The notes under the pieces: model-generated
What the model saw: only the letters and a program-made list of their open reading frames with translations
Told to the model about the DNA's origin: nothing
Database searches by the model: none
NCBI GenBank assembly: GCA_001579985.1
Contig: LRSR01014152.1
Location: 1-36,278, forward strand
Direction of reading: 5' to 3'
Length of the DNA stretch: 36,278 nucleotides
From: Hypsibius dujardini
Taxonomy: Eukaryota > Tardigrada > Eutardigrada > Parachela > Hypsibiidae
Part shown: piece by piece, positions 1-11,159 of the stretch
Numbering within the stretch: the stretch's first letter is position 1
Layout of the letters: the number at the start of each line of letters is the position of its first letter
Translations under genes and position numbers: made by a program

Positions 1-421
1 ACTCTCGCTCTCTGCCGTGTAACCTTTTGTCCGCTGATACTAATTGATTTCAAACTATCGGATAGGGTCAACCGAAACGTACTAGGGCCTTCGATCATTT
101 AGAGAAGTGGACAGCGATTGACAGTGGCTTGGAATAGGCCAGATTCCTCGTACCTACTGGATATGTATGTGCCGGTACAAGTAAAACACAAACGTGACGG
201 TATGGTGTCCCTGTCCCATGCACATGTCTGGTTTCACGGCTCATTAGATATGGATGGTTTTTAAAACTAGAATAAGTTAGTCTTAGAATACGAAGCGACG
301 GTACAGAAAATTTTCAAACGGAATTATCTTTTTCCATATTTTAAAACGAATCTTAGGATATTCACGACTGACAGGGTATCCTTCGTCTCTTCCGTCCGAC
401 CGAATCGCCACTTAGTCTTAC
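1..421. other. Downstream flank and first-intron start of left ANF-receptor-like gene
   Basis: No exon could be recognised. On the minus strand this stretch follows the donor of the exon at 422-803, so it is probably the beginning of its first intron. I looked for a counterpart of exon 2 of the paralog (key feature: a Cys followed about 17 residues later by Phe-Trp-Asn) and did not find one, so the remaining exons should lie left of the window. Confidence 0.4.
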
Positions 422-803
422 CCGGCATCTCTCCTCCGCCGTAAACGAAAACAAACACTTTGCCCGCCTTCTCCCGTCGGTAATAGTAATCCGCCAGGAA
501 CTCTGACGGCTTGTCCACCACCGTCAAACAGGTCCGGGCACCCGACTCGCTGTATGTGAAATGGAGGCTTTTATTGTACTTCCGTTGAAGGTCTTCCACG
601 GCCAGACTGAACGTCGGTCCCAGCACAGCAAGGGAAGTCTGTGAGCGGGTCCCGGTGACGGCTCCAAATGCGACCACTTCAACCTCCACAGCTGGCCGCG
701 AATTGTTGGGATATGTGAACGTGCTTGATACACAGTGCAAAAATGCTGCGAACATAACGGCATAAGAGATGGCAAATTGAACCGCTATTCCGAAAAGAGG
801 CAT
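422..803 (-). CDS. ANF-receptor-like ectodomain protein, first exon only (partial)
   Basis: First coding exon of a gene that continues beyond the left edge. The Met at 803 opens a hydrophobic signal peptide of about 27 residues. It is followed by the N-terminal part of a receptor-family ligand-binding domain (the fold of natriuretic-peptide receptors and receptor guanylate cyclases). The run VVAFGAVTGTRSQTSLAVLG is nearly identical to the paralog at 6516-9573, as is the stretch to GGGEMPG. The first conserved Cys (GARTC) is present. The exon ends at 422 before a GTAAGA donor, at exactly the same codon and phase (1) as in the paralog; the open frame to 324 is intron read-through. The two genes are tandem copies on one strand. 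Family assignment rests mainly on the complete paralog. Whether this copy has transmembrane and cyclase domains cannot be seen. Confidence 0.6.
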
Positions 804-2133
804 TTTCTTCGTAGCACGACAAATCGGAATTGATCAATGCCACATTTGGGACGTTTCGGCAGGAAGAAAGAAGTGGATTAGACGAGAGAAAGACGGACTG
901 GAAAAATATGGAATCTTGAGGTACATGTTACGAACATGCCTTGGCCCTTTTAAGTCGTATGCGAGGTACGCAGCTGTAGCTAATTCGTCCTACACCGGAA
1001 ATTATAACTGAACTCTGTCACGGCATTTTAAATCTCAAGAGGGAAGAAAGGAGCCACTTAAAATCTCCGATTGCCCTTTAATTAAGTTTTTCTCAATAAC
1101 AGTCTTAAGATGGGAACATGATAAGAATGTTTGTCAATGCGGCAATTTCATTTCGCAAAAAAAGATCCGGTCGTGTGAAACTTTATCTTCTGTGGTCGGA
1201 AAGTGTATCGGCAGTCATCCTTCATCGGTCACAAATATTTTGCAGACCATTCTACGAAGCTGATGAGTCTTCTCAAATGGGTCTCGCCGTTTGTTTACGT
1301 GTGATACGTGTTGTTGGTGACACAAATGATCGATCGACCGGTGGAGACAGTGGATATTTCACATAAGATGTATCGTATAACCACATGTTTAATTCGATAT
1401 CAGTTATGCTGCACCTGTGTACATGTACATGATGGCATCGGCCTATGCCACGCGGAATCTCCGTGACCTTTGCAAGGTAAGAATAAATTTTTTATTTCTC
1501 TGTTGCAGCTTGGCCGAAATTAACGTTTGTGTTGGTGCGGATAGTTGGAGTCCGGTATCCTTCAATTACAATTACAATAATAATAAAATCCAGATTGGGT
1601 CGGCTGGAGTAGCAGTATAATTGCGCAACAGCTGACTATTTTCGCAGATCTTAAAAAATTCCTTGCAATGACATCAACGAGGAGCATTCCATGTCGGAGT
1701 CTGAAGTGAAACAGATGAGTATTCTAACTGAGAGAAAATAAACGGTTACGTTTTCCGGTAAAATTGGTTCAAATCAAGTTTTGTTTTGATTTTTGGACTA
1801 AATCAAAATAGCAGAGCACTCCAACGTCCTACAGTTAATGATTCAAGCGAATGAACAGACTGGACGACTTGTTCAAAGTCAGTCGTCGACGTAAACAGCG
1901 AAACCTCAAACTGTCCCAACTTGGCTGGATATGGCTCTGCATGTATTTCTTGTTGTTAAATTGAGTGTCAATTACATTTTAGATTTGACTTCGTTATAAA
2001 AAAACATGCAAAACTGCTGTCGGAAAGGGGTATCTGAATTCTTCAGTGTTTTTTTAAATAACAAATTTGCCCGTGACCTTTTAACCGTTTCCGATTTTTT
2101 CGCAAAATTGGCTATTCAAATGGCCTCCCTCAG
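804..2133. other. Intergenic, no gene seen
   Basis: Upstream side of the 422-803 exon. Only short open frames without recognisable domains. A GTAAGA...TTGCAG pair near 1478-1508 would give an intron of roughly 30-36 nt, too short to trust. Confidence 0.5.
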
Positions 2134-2135
2134 TA

Positions 2136-3375
2136 CAGAAGCTTGGGCAAGCCAAGTTGAGACAGTTCTGTACAAGCATTTCATTGACCACTGGAACTTT
2201 TCAAAAACATTACAAAAGGGGCTTTATCTGCAAGCCATGATTCTTCTGTACCATTCGAACTCGTTTATCTTATGATTTTAACGTTCGGACATACAGATTG
2301 ACAGAGATGTTTGACCATTCTCGTCTCATAGCACGCATTAGACCAGACAAATTATTGCCTTACGCTTCCACAAACGCCGCTTAAAAATTCCGTCCATGGA
2401 GTAATCCATTGGGCTCAAATCAGGAGAGTTGAAAGGCCAGTCTACCGCAGGAATAAATTAGTAGTTGCTGTTCTATGCCGTATGCGCGGAGGCACTGTTA
2501 TAGTGCAAGGCCACCGATTTTGCTTGGCTTCCATAAAGTCGCGGAATGTCCTTTTTGAAAAGAAGCTTTAAAACACGTTTCACATAAAATTTGAAATTCA
2601 TCTTGATGCGGGGAGGGACAAATCCGATGGCTGTAGTTTCTTCGGCAGAGATTCCAGCGAAAAACATCACTCCACATGGGTGCTTTTTACTACAATATTT
2701 TAGCCAAATTTGAGAATTCTCCTGCCCTCAAAATTTGTAGTAAATCCGCACTCGACCATTCACATGGCTCATATAGCACCAGGCCTCATCAATCCTCATG
2801 ATGTACTTCTATTTCCCACGTGAGATGTACTCCAACAACCGCGGGACTTTGAGAATGTGTTGTGCAACCTAATTGTCAGAGAGATCTTCCTCTTGCAGTG
2901 CTTCTTCCCGACCAAATCCACCCAAAGAAAGTTTTGAACTGTGCCGTAAACTAGCCCAAGTATGTGCCTAATTTGCTGAATAGTAAAAGGATCTAGGCGA
3001 TAACCAAGTTTGTCCACTTTTGCAATCATTACAGGGGTGCGCAAGACGGCAGCTGCTGAATCCGGACCTTTTTTGCTGGTTTGACAATGCCTTCTTGCTC
3101 CAATTTAAATTGTCTGATAATACGGTATAAAGTAGATTTCCCAGCGGGCAGATTTTACGGCAAGAATTGCCGTTGTGGTGGCCCATCAAAATGGTTTCTC
3201 TCACTTCAGAACTGATTGAAGAGGGCATTTTAAGAGCGAATGAGAATCAGTTGCTTGTTTACACTGTTTGTGTCACACTTGCACGCCGCATCGCTGAGAT
3301 AGATGTCGCAATGAGAAGGCGGGACCGAAAAACGCGAAGGCGTAAACGTCCCAACTTGGCTTGCTCAAGCTTCTG
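2136..3375 (-). mobile_element. Tc1/mariner-type DNA transposon, inactive
   Basis: A 1,240-bp element bounded by imperfect terminal inverted repeats of about 30 bp. The left end reads CAGAAGCTTGGGCAAGCC and the right end is its inverse (...GGCTTGCTCAAGCTTCTG). Each end abuts a TA dinucleotide (2134-2135 and 3376-3377), the target-site duplication expected of the Tc1/mariner superfamily. It encloses a broken transposase on the minus strand. The ends look intact while the coding region is disrupted, so the copy could be mobilised only by an enzyme supplied elsewhere. Confidence 0.85.
2341..3228 (-). pseudogene. Degenerate mariner-like transposase
   Basis: Read on the minus strand in shifting frames, the pieces follow the order of a mariner/Tc1 transposase. 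An N-terminal helix-turn-helix begins near 3228 (SEVRETILMGHHNG). Next comes a second helix-turn-helix-like stretch at about 3044-2880. The DDE core follows: IDEAWCYMSHVNGR near 2780, GVMFFAGISAEETTAIGFVP near 2670-2620, the expected catalytic Asp position as NSASAHTA near 2480 (Asp replaced), and WPFNSPDLSPMDY near 2420. There is at least one frameshift between the two N-terminal frames, an in-frame stop after the first core block, and further stops after HTA. It lies wholly inside the terminal repeats of the 2136-3375 element. Confidence 0.75.
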
Positions 3376-3377
3376 TA

Positions 3378-4335
3378 AAATAGAATGAATGCTAATTTAA
3401 AAATACAATAAATAAATATACTATGTTTACCATCTAGTTTTACTTTAAATCCCAAAATATTTTACTTAAGAATTTTTTCAATCGCATGGGAGTTTTTAGG
3501 GTCCAGGCTCCCGTTGGACCTTCAAGGGTGCTCACAGGGTGGTTGCTTGCCCTGGCAGCTGAGAAGCGTAACATTCGTCTTGGCGTTTCCCACATTTTTT
3601 CCTGTGACAAATGGGATGATTCACGAAGAGCCCCTCGTATATCAAGGCGCCTGTATTAAATCAGAATATTTACCGTGATCGCGATCGCGATGTTGGCGTC
3701 TGCGTTGGCTAAAATCCCAATAACAATCGATCCGAGCCAGGTAGTACCTAATAGAAACTGTCTTTGAAACAATTACTTACTACGCAGGAGTTAATTATGA
3801 ATTTAATTTCACATAACATTCTCTTAACCTAAATACATGTACTGCACTTAAACATGTAGAAATACATGTAGCTAGTGCTGTAGGGCTCTGGGTATGGATA
3901 GATTGGTTAGTCTACCAGTTTTGGGGAATCGAACAGATGGCCACGTCCAGCGGTGAAGCCTGAACAACAATCCAGCAGAACTCGAACGTTGTGAATTAAT
4001 TTGTTGCAAAAATCAGCATCACTATATAAACACAGAGAACAATGCTGGCTTTTACGAACCGTGTCGGCACATCACATATGGGCTGTCGTAATTCTAATCA
4101 TGCCCACCGAAGAATAAGACAGTCGGTAATCATATGATCTCGGTAATAATACGACAGGCCGCATGATATTAAAAATTGTCATTAGCGAACAAGTTTCGTA
4201 CAAAAGGAGTATCCTTACTTTATGAAAGTCCGTAAAAATATAATTTTTGTGGCCATTTCAACCCCTTTTCACAAACAAAAAATGCTACGGAGTAACGACT
4301 GCCTGTGATACGTAGCCGCTCAAATTTGTACACAA
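3378..4335. other. Intergenic, no gene seen
   Basis: No coding potential recognised. It contains a short GC-rich palindrome (ATCGCGATCGCGAT, about 3679-3692) of unknown meaning. Confidence 0.5.
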
Positions 4336-4620
4336 TTATAGTCTTTTGCAATGACAAACTACACTTATTAAACGAGTACCCTCACAGCACCACCATATAT
4401 ATGATGTGATATATGGCGACATATTTCCGGAGGTCAGCGGGCGGAGCTGCAAACCAAACCTGGTAAGCTTCGCTGGAATGTTTGGTCTGTTTTGATAAAT
4501 ATTCAGGGCTTCAGCTCCTGACCCCTGAAACGTATTTGGCTGATGCCAAATGGAATCCAAATTGAAACTGATGAAGAGGATGAGTGCCAAGAACAATTTT
4601 ACAATGGTATTTCCAAACAT
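4336..4620 (-). CDS. Possible small secreted cysteine-containing protein (uncertain)
   Basis: A 94-codon uninterrupted frame beginning MFGNTIVKLFLALILFISFN, a good signal-peptide profile (Lys, then a long hydrophobic core). The mature part would be about 70 residues, polar and proline-containing, with four cysteines close to the C-terminus (a CC pair, then CHC ten residues later) and an end in Lys-Arg-Leu. Signal peptide plus clustered cysteines fits a small secreted peptide. However, there is no paralog in the window, no recognised family, no splice evidence and no clear polyadenylation signal. It could be a chance open frame. Confidence 0.25.
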   Translation of the reverse strand: MFGNTIVKLFLALILFISFNLDSIWHQPNTFQGSGAEALNIYQNRPNIPAKLTRFGLQLRPLTSGNMSPYITSYIWWCCEGTRLISVVCHCKRL

Positions 4621-5303
4621 GTTGGAAGCCTGGCAGGTATTGTGGTGGGATACTGAAGGAACACGACTCGAAGTATAGTATTATTATCCAGAAATAAAGC
4701 ACGCAAATGCCCGCCACAAAAGCGACATAGTGAAAATCTGATGATAGACAGGCAGCCTTTAATGAAAGCCTTCAACAAGAGAGAATGGCAATCAGTTCTC
4801 AGAAGTGAGTTGCGAGTTGTTATGATTTGAAAGTTGCGTCTTTATTGGTGATTTCTAGGAATTCTATCGATTCAGCTCATGAAATTTGAAGTGACCGGGA
4901 TCGTTTCAAGCAGTCGGTGCTCGATATACCACCGGTTCCAGGACTGTGCAAGCTTCAGTTTGTAATAGTGTCTGTAAATATACAATGACTTACAAGTTAC
5001 AGTACAATGTGAGCTGGCTCACGTCGGGTTTACTCTTTACTGTCGATCGCCGTATAATTATACTCCACGCACCTGACAAATAGAAGGTAACCACCTATCA
5101 TCACTAGCAACAAAGAGGTCACAACACCGCCGGCCATTCCACCAAGGTTGCTTAATTCTGTAGAGAGTCAGCGATATACTACCACAGCATTGCTAGCGCT
5201 GCGTGTGTGCGAGAGCACGGTCTCGTTTGTGGTCCTTAAAAGTCGAAATTACGCCCCTAAAGAGTGGGCAAAGGCTCAAAAAGCAATTTTTTCAAAATTC
5301 AGT
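4621..5303. other. Intergenic, no gene seen
   Basis: Only short overlapping open frames without motifs. The right edge meets the fold-back element at 5304. Confidence 0.5.
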
Positions 5304-5913
5304 AAACATTTGGAGAGAGCTATGCCCACAACCTTATACAACCTTTCGCTTTGCTCACAACCCACACAACCTTTTTAACTATCAATTGCTATGTACACGA
5401 CCTTCTTCACCAATTGTTGGACGCAACTTTTAGCTATGTGCACAACCTTTGGAGGATTATTATTTATATACTTTTGGTTGCAATAGAGGTTAGGAGGAGG
5501 GTCCTTTATTTAGTAGAAGGTATAGAGTTTTATGGGATTATAACGTGAGAACTCGTCAATTATGTGTGGTCTGGGTTTTGCCACCGATCAGATGATCACC
5601 ACAGTCGGTTGATCGGGATTCGGAAGTCGGCCGCCCACTCTAGGAAATTGTTCTACCTAGGCTGCGTCTATAAAACTGTCTAGAGAGCTTCGTAGTCGAC
5701 TTGGAGCCAATCGAAGTGTTGCAGGATTCTGATTGAGGAACAAAGCCAATAGGTTTGCTATTTAATACGAAGACACAGAAACAGATTTTTTTTGGGAAAA
5801 AGCTATGTAAATAGCTAAAGGTTGTGTCCAACAATCGGTGAAAAAGGTTACGTACATAGCAATTGATACTAAAAAGATTGTAGGGTTGTGAGCATAGCCC
5901 TCGCCTAAACATT
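5304..5913. mobile_element. Fold-back / long-TIR non-autonomous element, copy 1
   Basis: About 610 bp. The left arm (about 5304-5455) and right arm (about 5815-5913) are inverted copies of each other. Both are built from short repeated modules of the type GCTATGCTCACAACC and ACACAACCTTT, with a conserved block TATCAATTGCTATGTAC. Next to the arms are two further blocks, near 5461-5560 and 5755-5800. Those blocks recur in inverse orientation in the element at 23082-23910, which defines the family. The core between them (about 5560-5755) differs between the two copies. No coding capacity. Confidence 0.8.
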
Positions 5914-6175
5914 TCGGCTTATGGTTAATAACGATTTGAAACTATTGGGGGTCTGGGGGATGAGTTCTAGGGGACTCGGGAGGGGTTGAAAACATTTTTG
6001 AAAACTTCAGGTTTTGCATTAGATGTTAGATTTTGGTGGTCCATCATGAGTTCTCAATAAGTTCAAGTAGGAAGCTAAATACATTCTGAATAGATTAAAC
6101 TCGGCGAAAAAAAATAAAAATTTAAAAATGTGTGCTCTGAGATTGGTCTTAGGAAGCCCGGGAAATCCGAACATC
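5914..6175. other. Short intergenic spacer
   Basis: Nothing recognisable between the fold-back element and the small terminal-repeat element at 6176. Confidence 0.5.
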
Positions 6176-6386
6176 CAGTGGCGGATTAAGGTCGACCCGG
6201 AGGCAATACCCAGCCTGCCGGGGGTGCCAAGATTATTTTTGCTCCTCCTCGCCGGGCCGAGGGAGGAGGCAAGCTTTAACATGTAATAATCATAAACAAT
6301 TTTCATTTAAATTAGGCGTGATTTTGGGGGGGGGGGCAACAATCCTGCTGGCCCAACTGTCAATCCGTCACTGAAAACCGCCACTG
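6176..6386. mobile_element. Small MITE-like element with CAGTGGCGG ends
   Basis: Starts with CAGTGGCGGATTAAG and ends with CCGCCACTG (6378-6386), a perfect 9-bp inverse of the start. A second near-match end (AATCCGTCACTG) lies at 6362-6373. CAGTGGCGGA-type ends are common on short non-autonomous DNA transposons. No convincing target-site duplication was found for either right end. Interior non-coding, with a G-run near 6328. Confidence 0.5.
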
Positions 6387-6515
6387 AGTTTTGGAAACAA
6401 ATATGTTTTTATCTCTTTTGCTAATACCCTTGCCTTCCTTTTGTTTCGAAATGGGGTTCTGGTTTCGACTTGCAAGGACCCTTAAAGAGCCCATAATGAC
6501 AGGTAATGCAAAGAC

Positions 6516-8806
6516 TTAACGGGATATTCCACATCTGACTCCTCTGTATCCACAGACAGGCTCATTTGGAACGGGCCATATTCCGGGCCAGGAGACGGGC
6601 CGAAGGATGAGGGGTTCCAGGAAGGGGAAACCTCCCCGATACAGCAGAAAAACCTAAAAAATCTCTAATTGGGCAATGCAATTGATTTCAATAATCGACA
6701 AGTTTCAGAAACACCGAATCGGTTCCGACCTCCTGAGTGCTATAAAATTGAGTAGCAGGAACTGGACTTACCGTTCGGTCCAAGCTACCAGGACTGAAAC
6801 TAGACACGGAAAAGTCTGGAATACGTTGACCGTAACTGTCAATGTAAACTCTGTCGAATTCCGTTGAGATCGTGCGATTCAGCAGTCGGCGTCGGAGTCC
6901 ACGCCCGTCCGTAAGGTCATCGCCATCTTCCCATGCTTTCTGTATGGTCTGAAAACAAGAAATTAAAATAAATTTAGAACGTGCCTTAATACTAATTATA
7001 TATATAATTATATATATATAAATTATATGTTAAAATATATTGTGCATAATTATAAAATAGTAGCACAACATTTCGTTTTCGCATACCTCCCCGACAATCA
7101 TCAGAGCATTATAGCTACCTATAAGATTGCCTATGATGGGAGCTGGCTGTAAGGAAACAAGTAAATTAGCCTTTATTGCAACCTTTGGTAATTGGCCTTC
7201 GCGATTAGATTGATCTCCTAGGAGGTCGATGCAGTTTTTCTGCGCAAATAAACGCAGCTTACATCGGGGGTAAACTCGTCCGCCGTGATGTTGTACATTG
7301 TGTTGGTTCGCCGGCGAAATTCGCGAAACAGATCCATGGATCGGTTCGTTTTCAAGAAATCTCCGTCGTAGTATCGCGAGATGGTCAGCACGGAACGGAA
7401 CGCCTCCGTTGCAGCGTACACCTTTGCGTTCAAACGTGACCTTGCTGTTACTGTTGCCAAAATGTAAGTGGAATTGATGCACTATTCCAGATCTTGACTT
7501 ACTTCAGCGTGGTCAGTGATATCAGGTCGATACCACGATGACCAGAATTGGTTCGGCGCCTCTGGCCACATGTCCACAGTGATGTAAACCTATTACAATG
7601 CATACGAGCTTATGTCGCAGACAAATGGCAATGGATATGCTCACAACGTGGCACAACCTTTGCTCTGCTCCTAACAGGCACAACCTTTATATGATTAGCA
7701 AAATTAATGACCACAACCTTTTTCGCGAAAAAGTGCAGAGCCTTTTTCTACAAATATAACTTTGTTTTCCGACAGCCCCTTTCTGTTCGGTCGTTCAATT
7801 TTTTATTTCGACCGTGTGGAAACCGGATAGTTCCATGGAATCTGCAGTTTTGAGGACTAATGAAACGAGAATTGTGTGACGGTTGGGTCGCACTGCCTGG
7901 CGCCCCATCCATCACTATCCCGTACGGCGCACCATGATGTATTCCCTGCCTCAAAACTCTAATTCATTTTAATGCAATTCCTGTGAGACGCTGTGGGTCA
8001 CATGTCACATCATTGTGTTTCCATGTTTGAAAACGACTTACATATGATCCGTCGGTCATGTTCTGCAAACGTGCTGCCAACTGAAAAACTCCAATTATTT
8101 TCGAGCTAAATACGCGAATTTTTAGCTTACCATCAGCTTTCTTATTCCCTCAGATCCGCCAAATAGCATCACTAAAAGACAAAACAAAATTATCCGCTCG
8201 CACTTAATTATTATCAACTTTCTCGTTTCTGTAAATAATTGTTGCTAAATATCAAACCATAAAAGTACAAAAGAGGCCACTCACCCCGACTGACAGATTG
8301 GAACTTAGCCAACGTATCAGAACATGAGTCGTCATCGTTGGACCGCATTTCATGAAACGTGGGAACACCCAGCTCATTTCTGGGCGCGGCTAGCATCAAA
8401 AGTCCCACCTGCTTCATCATGGGCCCGTAGGACTGTACGAATATGTCTTGTGGATTGCCTGAAATTTTATCATGCACGATAAAAATGGTTTTCCACGCGT
8501 ACTGCCGCAGAAGGGAGACGATGACGTTGACGTGCTTCTCGGCTGGATTTTGAGCGAGACTGAGTACCGTCGACAGCATCGGAAGCAAGTTTTCTCTGGT
8601 TAAATCAATGCCGGTTATCCTGTAAAATTGTCTCCTTGTGAAAATTCTAAAGTTATTTTATGTTAAGAGGTTCGGCTAGTTTACGTGTTTAGTGTTAAGG
8701 AGTTCCAGAAGCTTGTTAGTGACAGGACAGCTGCCGTTGGGAAATCGCCGTTGCTACATGGAAAGCCTGGAAGATAGACATCAAACTCAAGTTGAGTTCA
8801 CGTACA

Positions 8807-8839
<33 letters not shown>

Positions 8840-9573
8840 GCCTGCCTGCCTGTCTTCCTGTTTATCTGTTTATCTGTCTGTTTGAGCAAATCTTTTTTCA
8901 TCTGTTTACACGGTTCTGGAGTCATTTACATATATCAACAACCTCAATTTATATTGACTAAAACTACAAATCTGTTGAGCTATATAAAACTTTACAATTA
9001 TCTACTAATTTTATACGTAATTGTAGAAGAATGGACATTTTTAAATCTATATTTCTGTTTATAATTCTGATTAAGGTGCACAAATATCGAGAGAGCGAGA
9101 GTCGGAGAGATAATGAGTCCTTGCTGGAACAAACAGCGTTTATGATGTACGTGGAGATGCAGTTTCTGTCTATAACGGTAGGTTCACATCTTACCCGGCA
9201 TTTCGCCTCCGCCGTGAACGAAAACGAAGACCTTGCCGAGCCTCTCCTGTCGGTAGTAGTAATCCGCCAGGAATTCTGACGACTTGCTCACCACCGTCAG
9301 ACAGGTCCGGGCGCCCGGCTCGCTGTAGGTAAAATGCAGACTTTCATTGTACTTCCGCTGGAGGTCTTCCACGGCGAGACTGTACGTCGGTCCCAGCACG
9401 GCCAACGAAGTCCGTGAGCGGGTGCCGGTGACGGCCCCAAACGCAACCACCTCGACTTCCACTGCAGTTGGCCGAGCCATTTTGAAGGAGGTGGCCACAA
9501 CCAGGCAATGTTGCACGAAAATGTAGGAAATGCACACGGAAATTGGGCCAAATCTATGGGCTACCATTTTCAC
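6516..9573 (-). CDS. ANF-receptor-like ligand-binding protein, ectodomain only (10 exons, 498 aa)
   Basis: Exons (minus): 9573-9195, 8766-8685, 8619-8285, 8171-8131, 8080-8042, 7589-7503, 7421-7263, 7146-7087, 6948-6772, 6653-6516; the phases add up to 499 codons. A signal peptide (about 1-30) is followed by one complete ANF-receptor / periplasmic-binding type I domain. Landmarks in order: C91 and C130 (the usual first disulfide), FWN after C130, WKTIFIVHD, VMLFGGSEGIRKLM then LAARLQNMTDGSYVYITV, KVYAATEAFRSVL-like helix, FDRVYIDSYGQRIPDFSV, and the juxtamembrane signature WPVPNEPVCGYRGVRC. The family binds peptides or other ligands outside the cell; most members continue into a membrane helix, a kinase-homology domain and guanylate cyclase. 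Here a TAA follows four codons after the signature, and no such domains were found downstream. A secreted binding protein is therefore inferred. Alternative: a GTTAAG at 6520-6515 could be a weak donor to unseen exons. Exon 2 is supported by motif and phase despite its short length. Confidence 0.8.
7632..7752. repeat. Diverged arm of the CACAACC fold-back family in an intron
   Basis: Contains ATATGCTCACAAC and several CACAACCTTT modules like those in the arms at 5304 and 23082, but with no matching inverse arm nearby. Lies in intron 5 of the ANF-receptor-like gene. Probably a solo arm or decayed copy. Confidence 0.45.
8806..8880. repeat. CTGT/CCTG tetranucleotide microsatellite
   Basis: About 18 tetranucleotide units, CTGT changing to CCTG then CTGT/TTAT. 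Located in intron 1 of the ANF-receptor-like gene, about 40 bp before the exon 2 acceptor on the minus strand. Open frames through it are low-complexity artefacts. Confidence 0.9.
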
Positions 9574-11159
9574 CCCGGGTGCACGATGTAAGGTCCTTTA
9601 GTGATTTGCAAGGGTGCTCAGAAATCGGTCTCCTTATGAGGGAATACACAAAGACATGCCTGTTTGCTGGAAATTAACATGCATTCTCTCTCAGACAGGG
9701 ATTTTCAATTACGATTTTCTAATTAAGGTATCTTGTACCGGGTGATCAGGGACCTGTGGCTAATGTTTGCAAATGTGCCTAGATCCTCAATGGTAACAAG
9801 TCAAGCAACGAGAAAAATATGACAAATAACGGTTTGAAAACAAAATAATTAGAAACTGAATCTGTGCGGGTTGCCGCAAATACTATGAATTTAATCAGCT
9901 ATTTCCTCTAGCCGCCCCATCTGCGGACCTAAATGCTAGTCCACTAAAGAAATTTGAGGATTACGCAGCGGAAATTGTTGCTCGCAAAGAAGGCAAAGTT
10001 TCGCTAATTATTTTAATGTGAGAAATGTTGTTTTACATAGACATCCTTTTCCGCTTTCGTTCTAGGAGGTAACACAATCTTTTCTAAAATAAAATTGTTT
10101 GTCCACAACGTCTGAAAGTTGATACAAAATTCTGCTGAATTGTAATTTTTTAGTTAAAATTGGCATGTAGCTCCGCCCCTGATATCAGCAAAATAGTTGG
10201 TTGATGTCAACTGATTTCCAATTAAATTTGAAATGGGATAGGTCCAAATAATCCCATTTATTGCATTTAGATAACCGCCATTTTTACAGTGAAAATCATG
10301 GAAAACGGATTCTGACCATGTTTCCTCAACTTCGCCAAAAAAAGTTTACATTTAGTCACCGATGAAATAAATTTGATAAATCATCGCTGATATTGCATTA
10401 ATTTAAAAATAATAAAGCGGAGGCATTCTGCGTTCCACGTGTGAAAAACGTCCGAAGTGAGCTGACCATAGGTGTGTAACTCCGAAAATGGAGTTTGGAG
10501 TTGTTTAACTTGAGCAAATCGATTCCGGAGTTTTTGGCCAAAGTTGCAGTTGCCTTTGAGAAAATTTTCGTTCAAAAAAGAGTTAATGCTCGTTTTGAAG
10601 TTGGCCCGGAATTGGAGTGGAGTTGCAGTTACTTTTTTCCGGAGTTGCATATCACGGGAGCTGACCAAAGGTCGAGTTCAAAGCTTGAGCTTGAGTGCTT
10701 TCAAATTGTTTTCATTTATGCACTATTACTGCCTAGCAGAAAAATACCGGTAGTTATCATTGCATAACAAGGTGAAGGCGATTCTAAAACTCCCGGGAAT
10801 TCTCAGAGAGAGGGCTTGATGTGGAAGATAAAAACGATGCGCATTATGTGAAAATGGGTATTGACGGTAATAAACAGCTTTACTATCGAGAGTGTAGCAA
10901 TGACACATGATTACATGATTGCGGTAGCGCGGAGTTTGGAGATAATTTTGGAGCATGTGTTAATATCAAATGACGCCATAATTCGAGGGACGGAGGACAT
11001 GAACTCAGCCGACGATTTGAGGTGCACCTGGCGCCAAACTAAACACCAGATATATTTTCACTTCTTTCATCTTTCAGGCATATTTCATATCTTTCTATTT
11101 CCGCAGTTCACGCAGTCGGCAAGTTTTGTCTTTTTTTTCCCACATACACAACCGTCGAA
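9574..11159. other. Intergenic, diverged repeats, no gene seen
   Basis: Between the divergently transcribed receptor-like gene and first defensin-like gene. A block near 10160-10255 (GGGGCGGAGCTA and flanking ATCCCATTT, on the minus strand) resembles 13325-13405 on the plus strand, suggesting an old dispersed repeat. Around 10470-10670 GGAGTTGCAGTT-type words recur and the edges (TGTAACTCCGAAAA / TTTTTTCCGGAGTTGCAT) are loosely inverted. No coding exon could be supported. Confidence 0.4.

Noticed and set aside
324-421. Extension of the left ANF-receptor-like exon to a stop at 324
   Set aside because: The paralog shows a GTAAGA donor at the same codon; the extra residues are intron read-through.
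1417-1620. Frame with a GTAAGA...TTGCAG mini-intron
   Set aside because: The intron would be about 30-36 nt and neither side has recognisable coding sequence.
8692-9064. Open frames full of Cys-Leu-Ser-Val repeats
   Set aside because: Translation of the CTGT microsatellite; same artefact at 11478-11956, 32012-32206 and 35216-35503.
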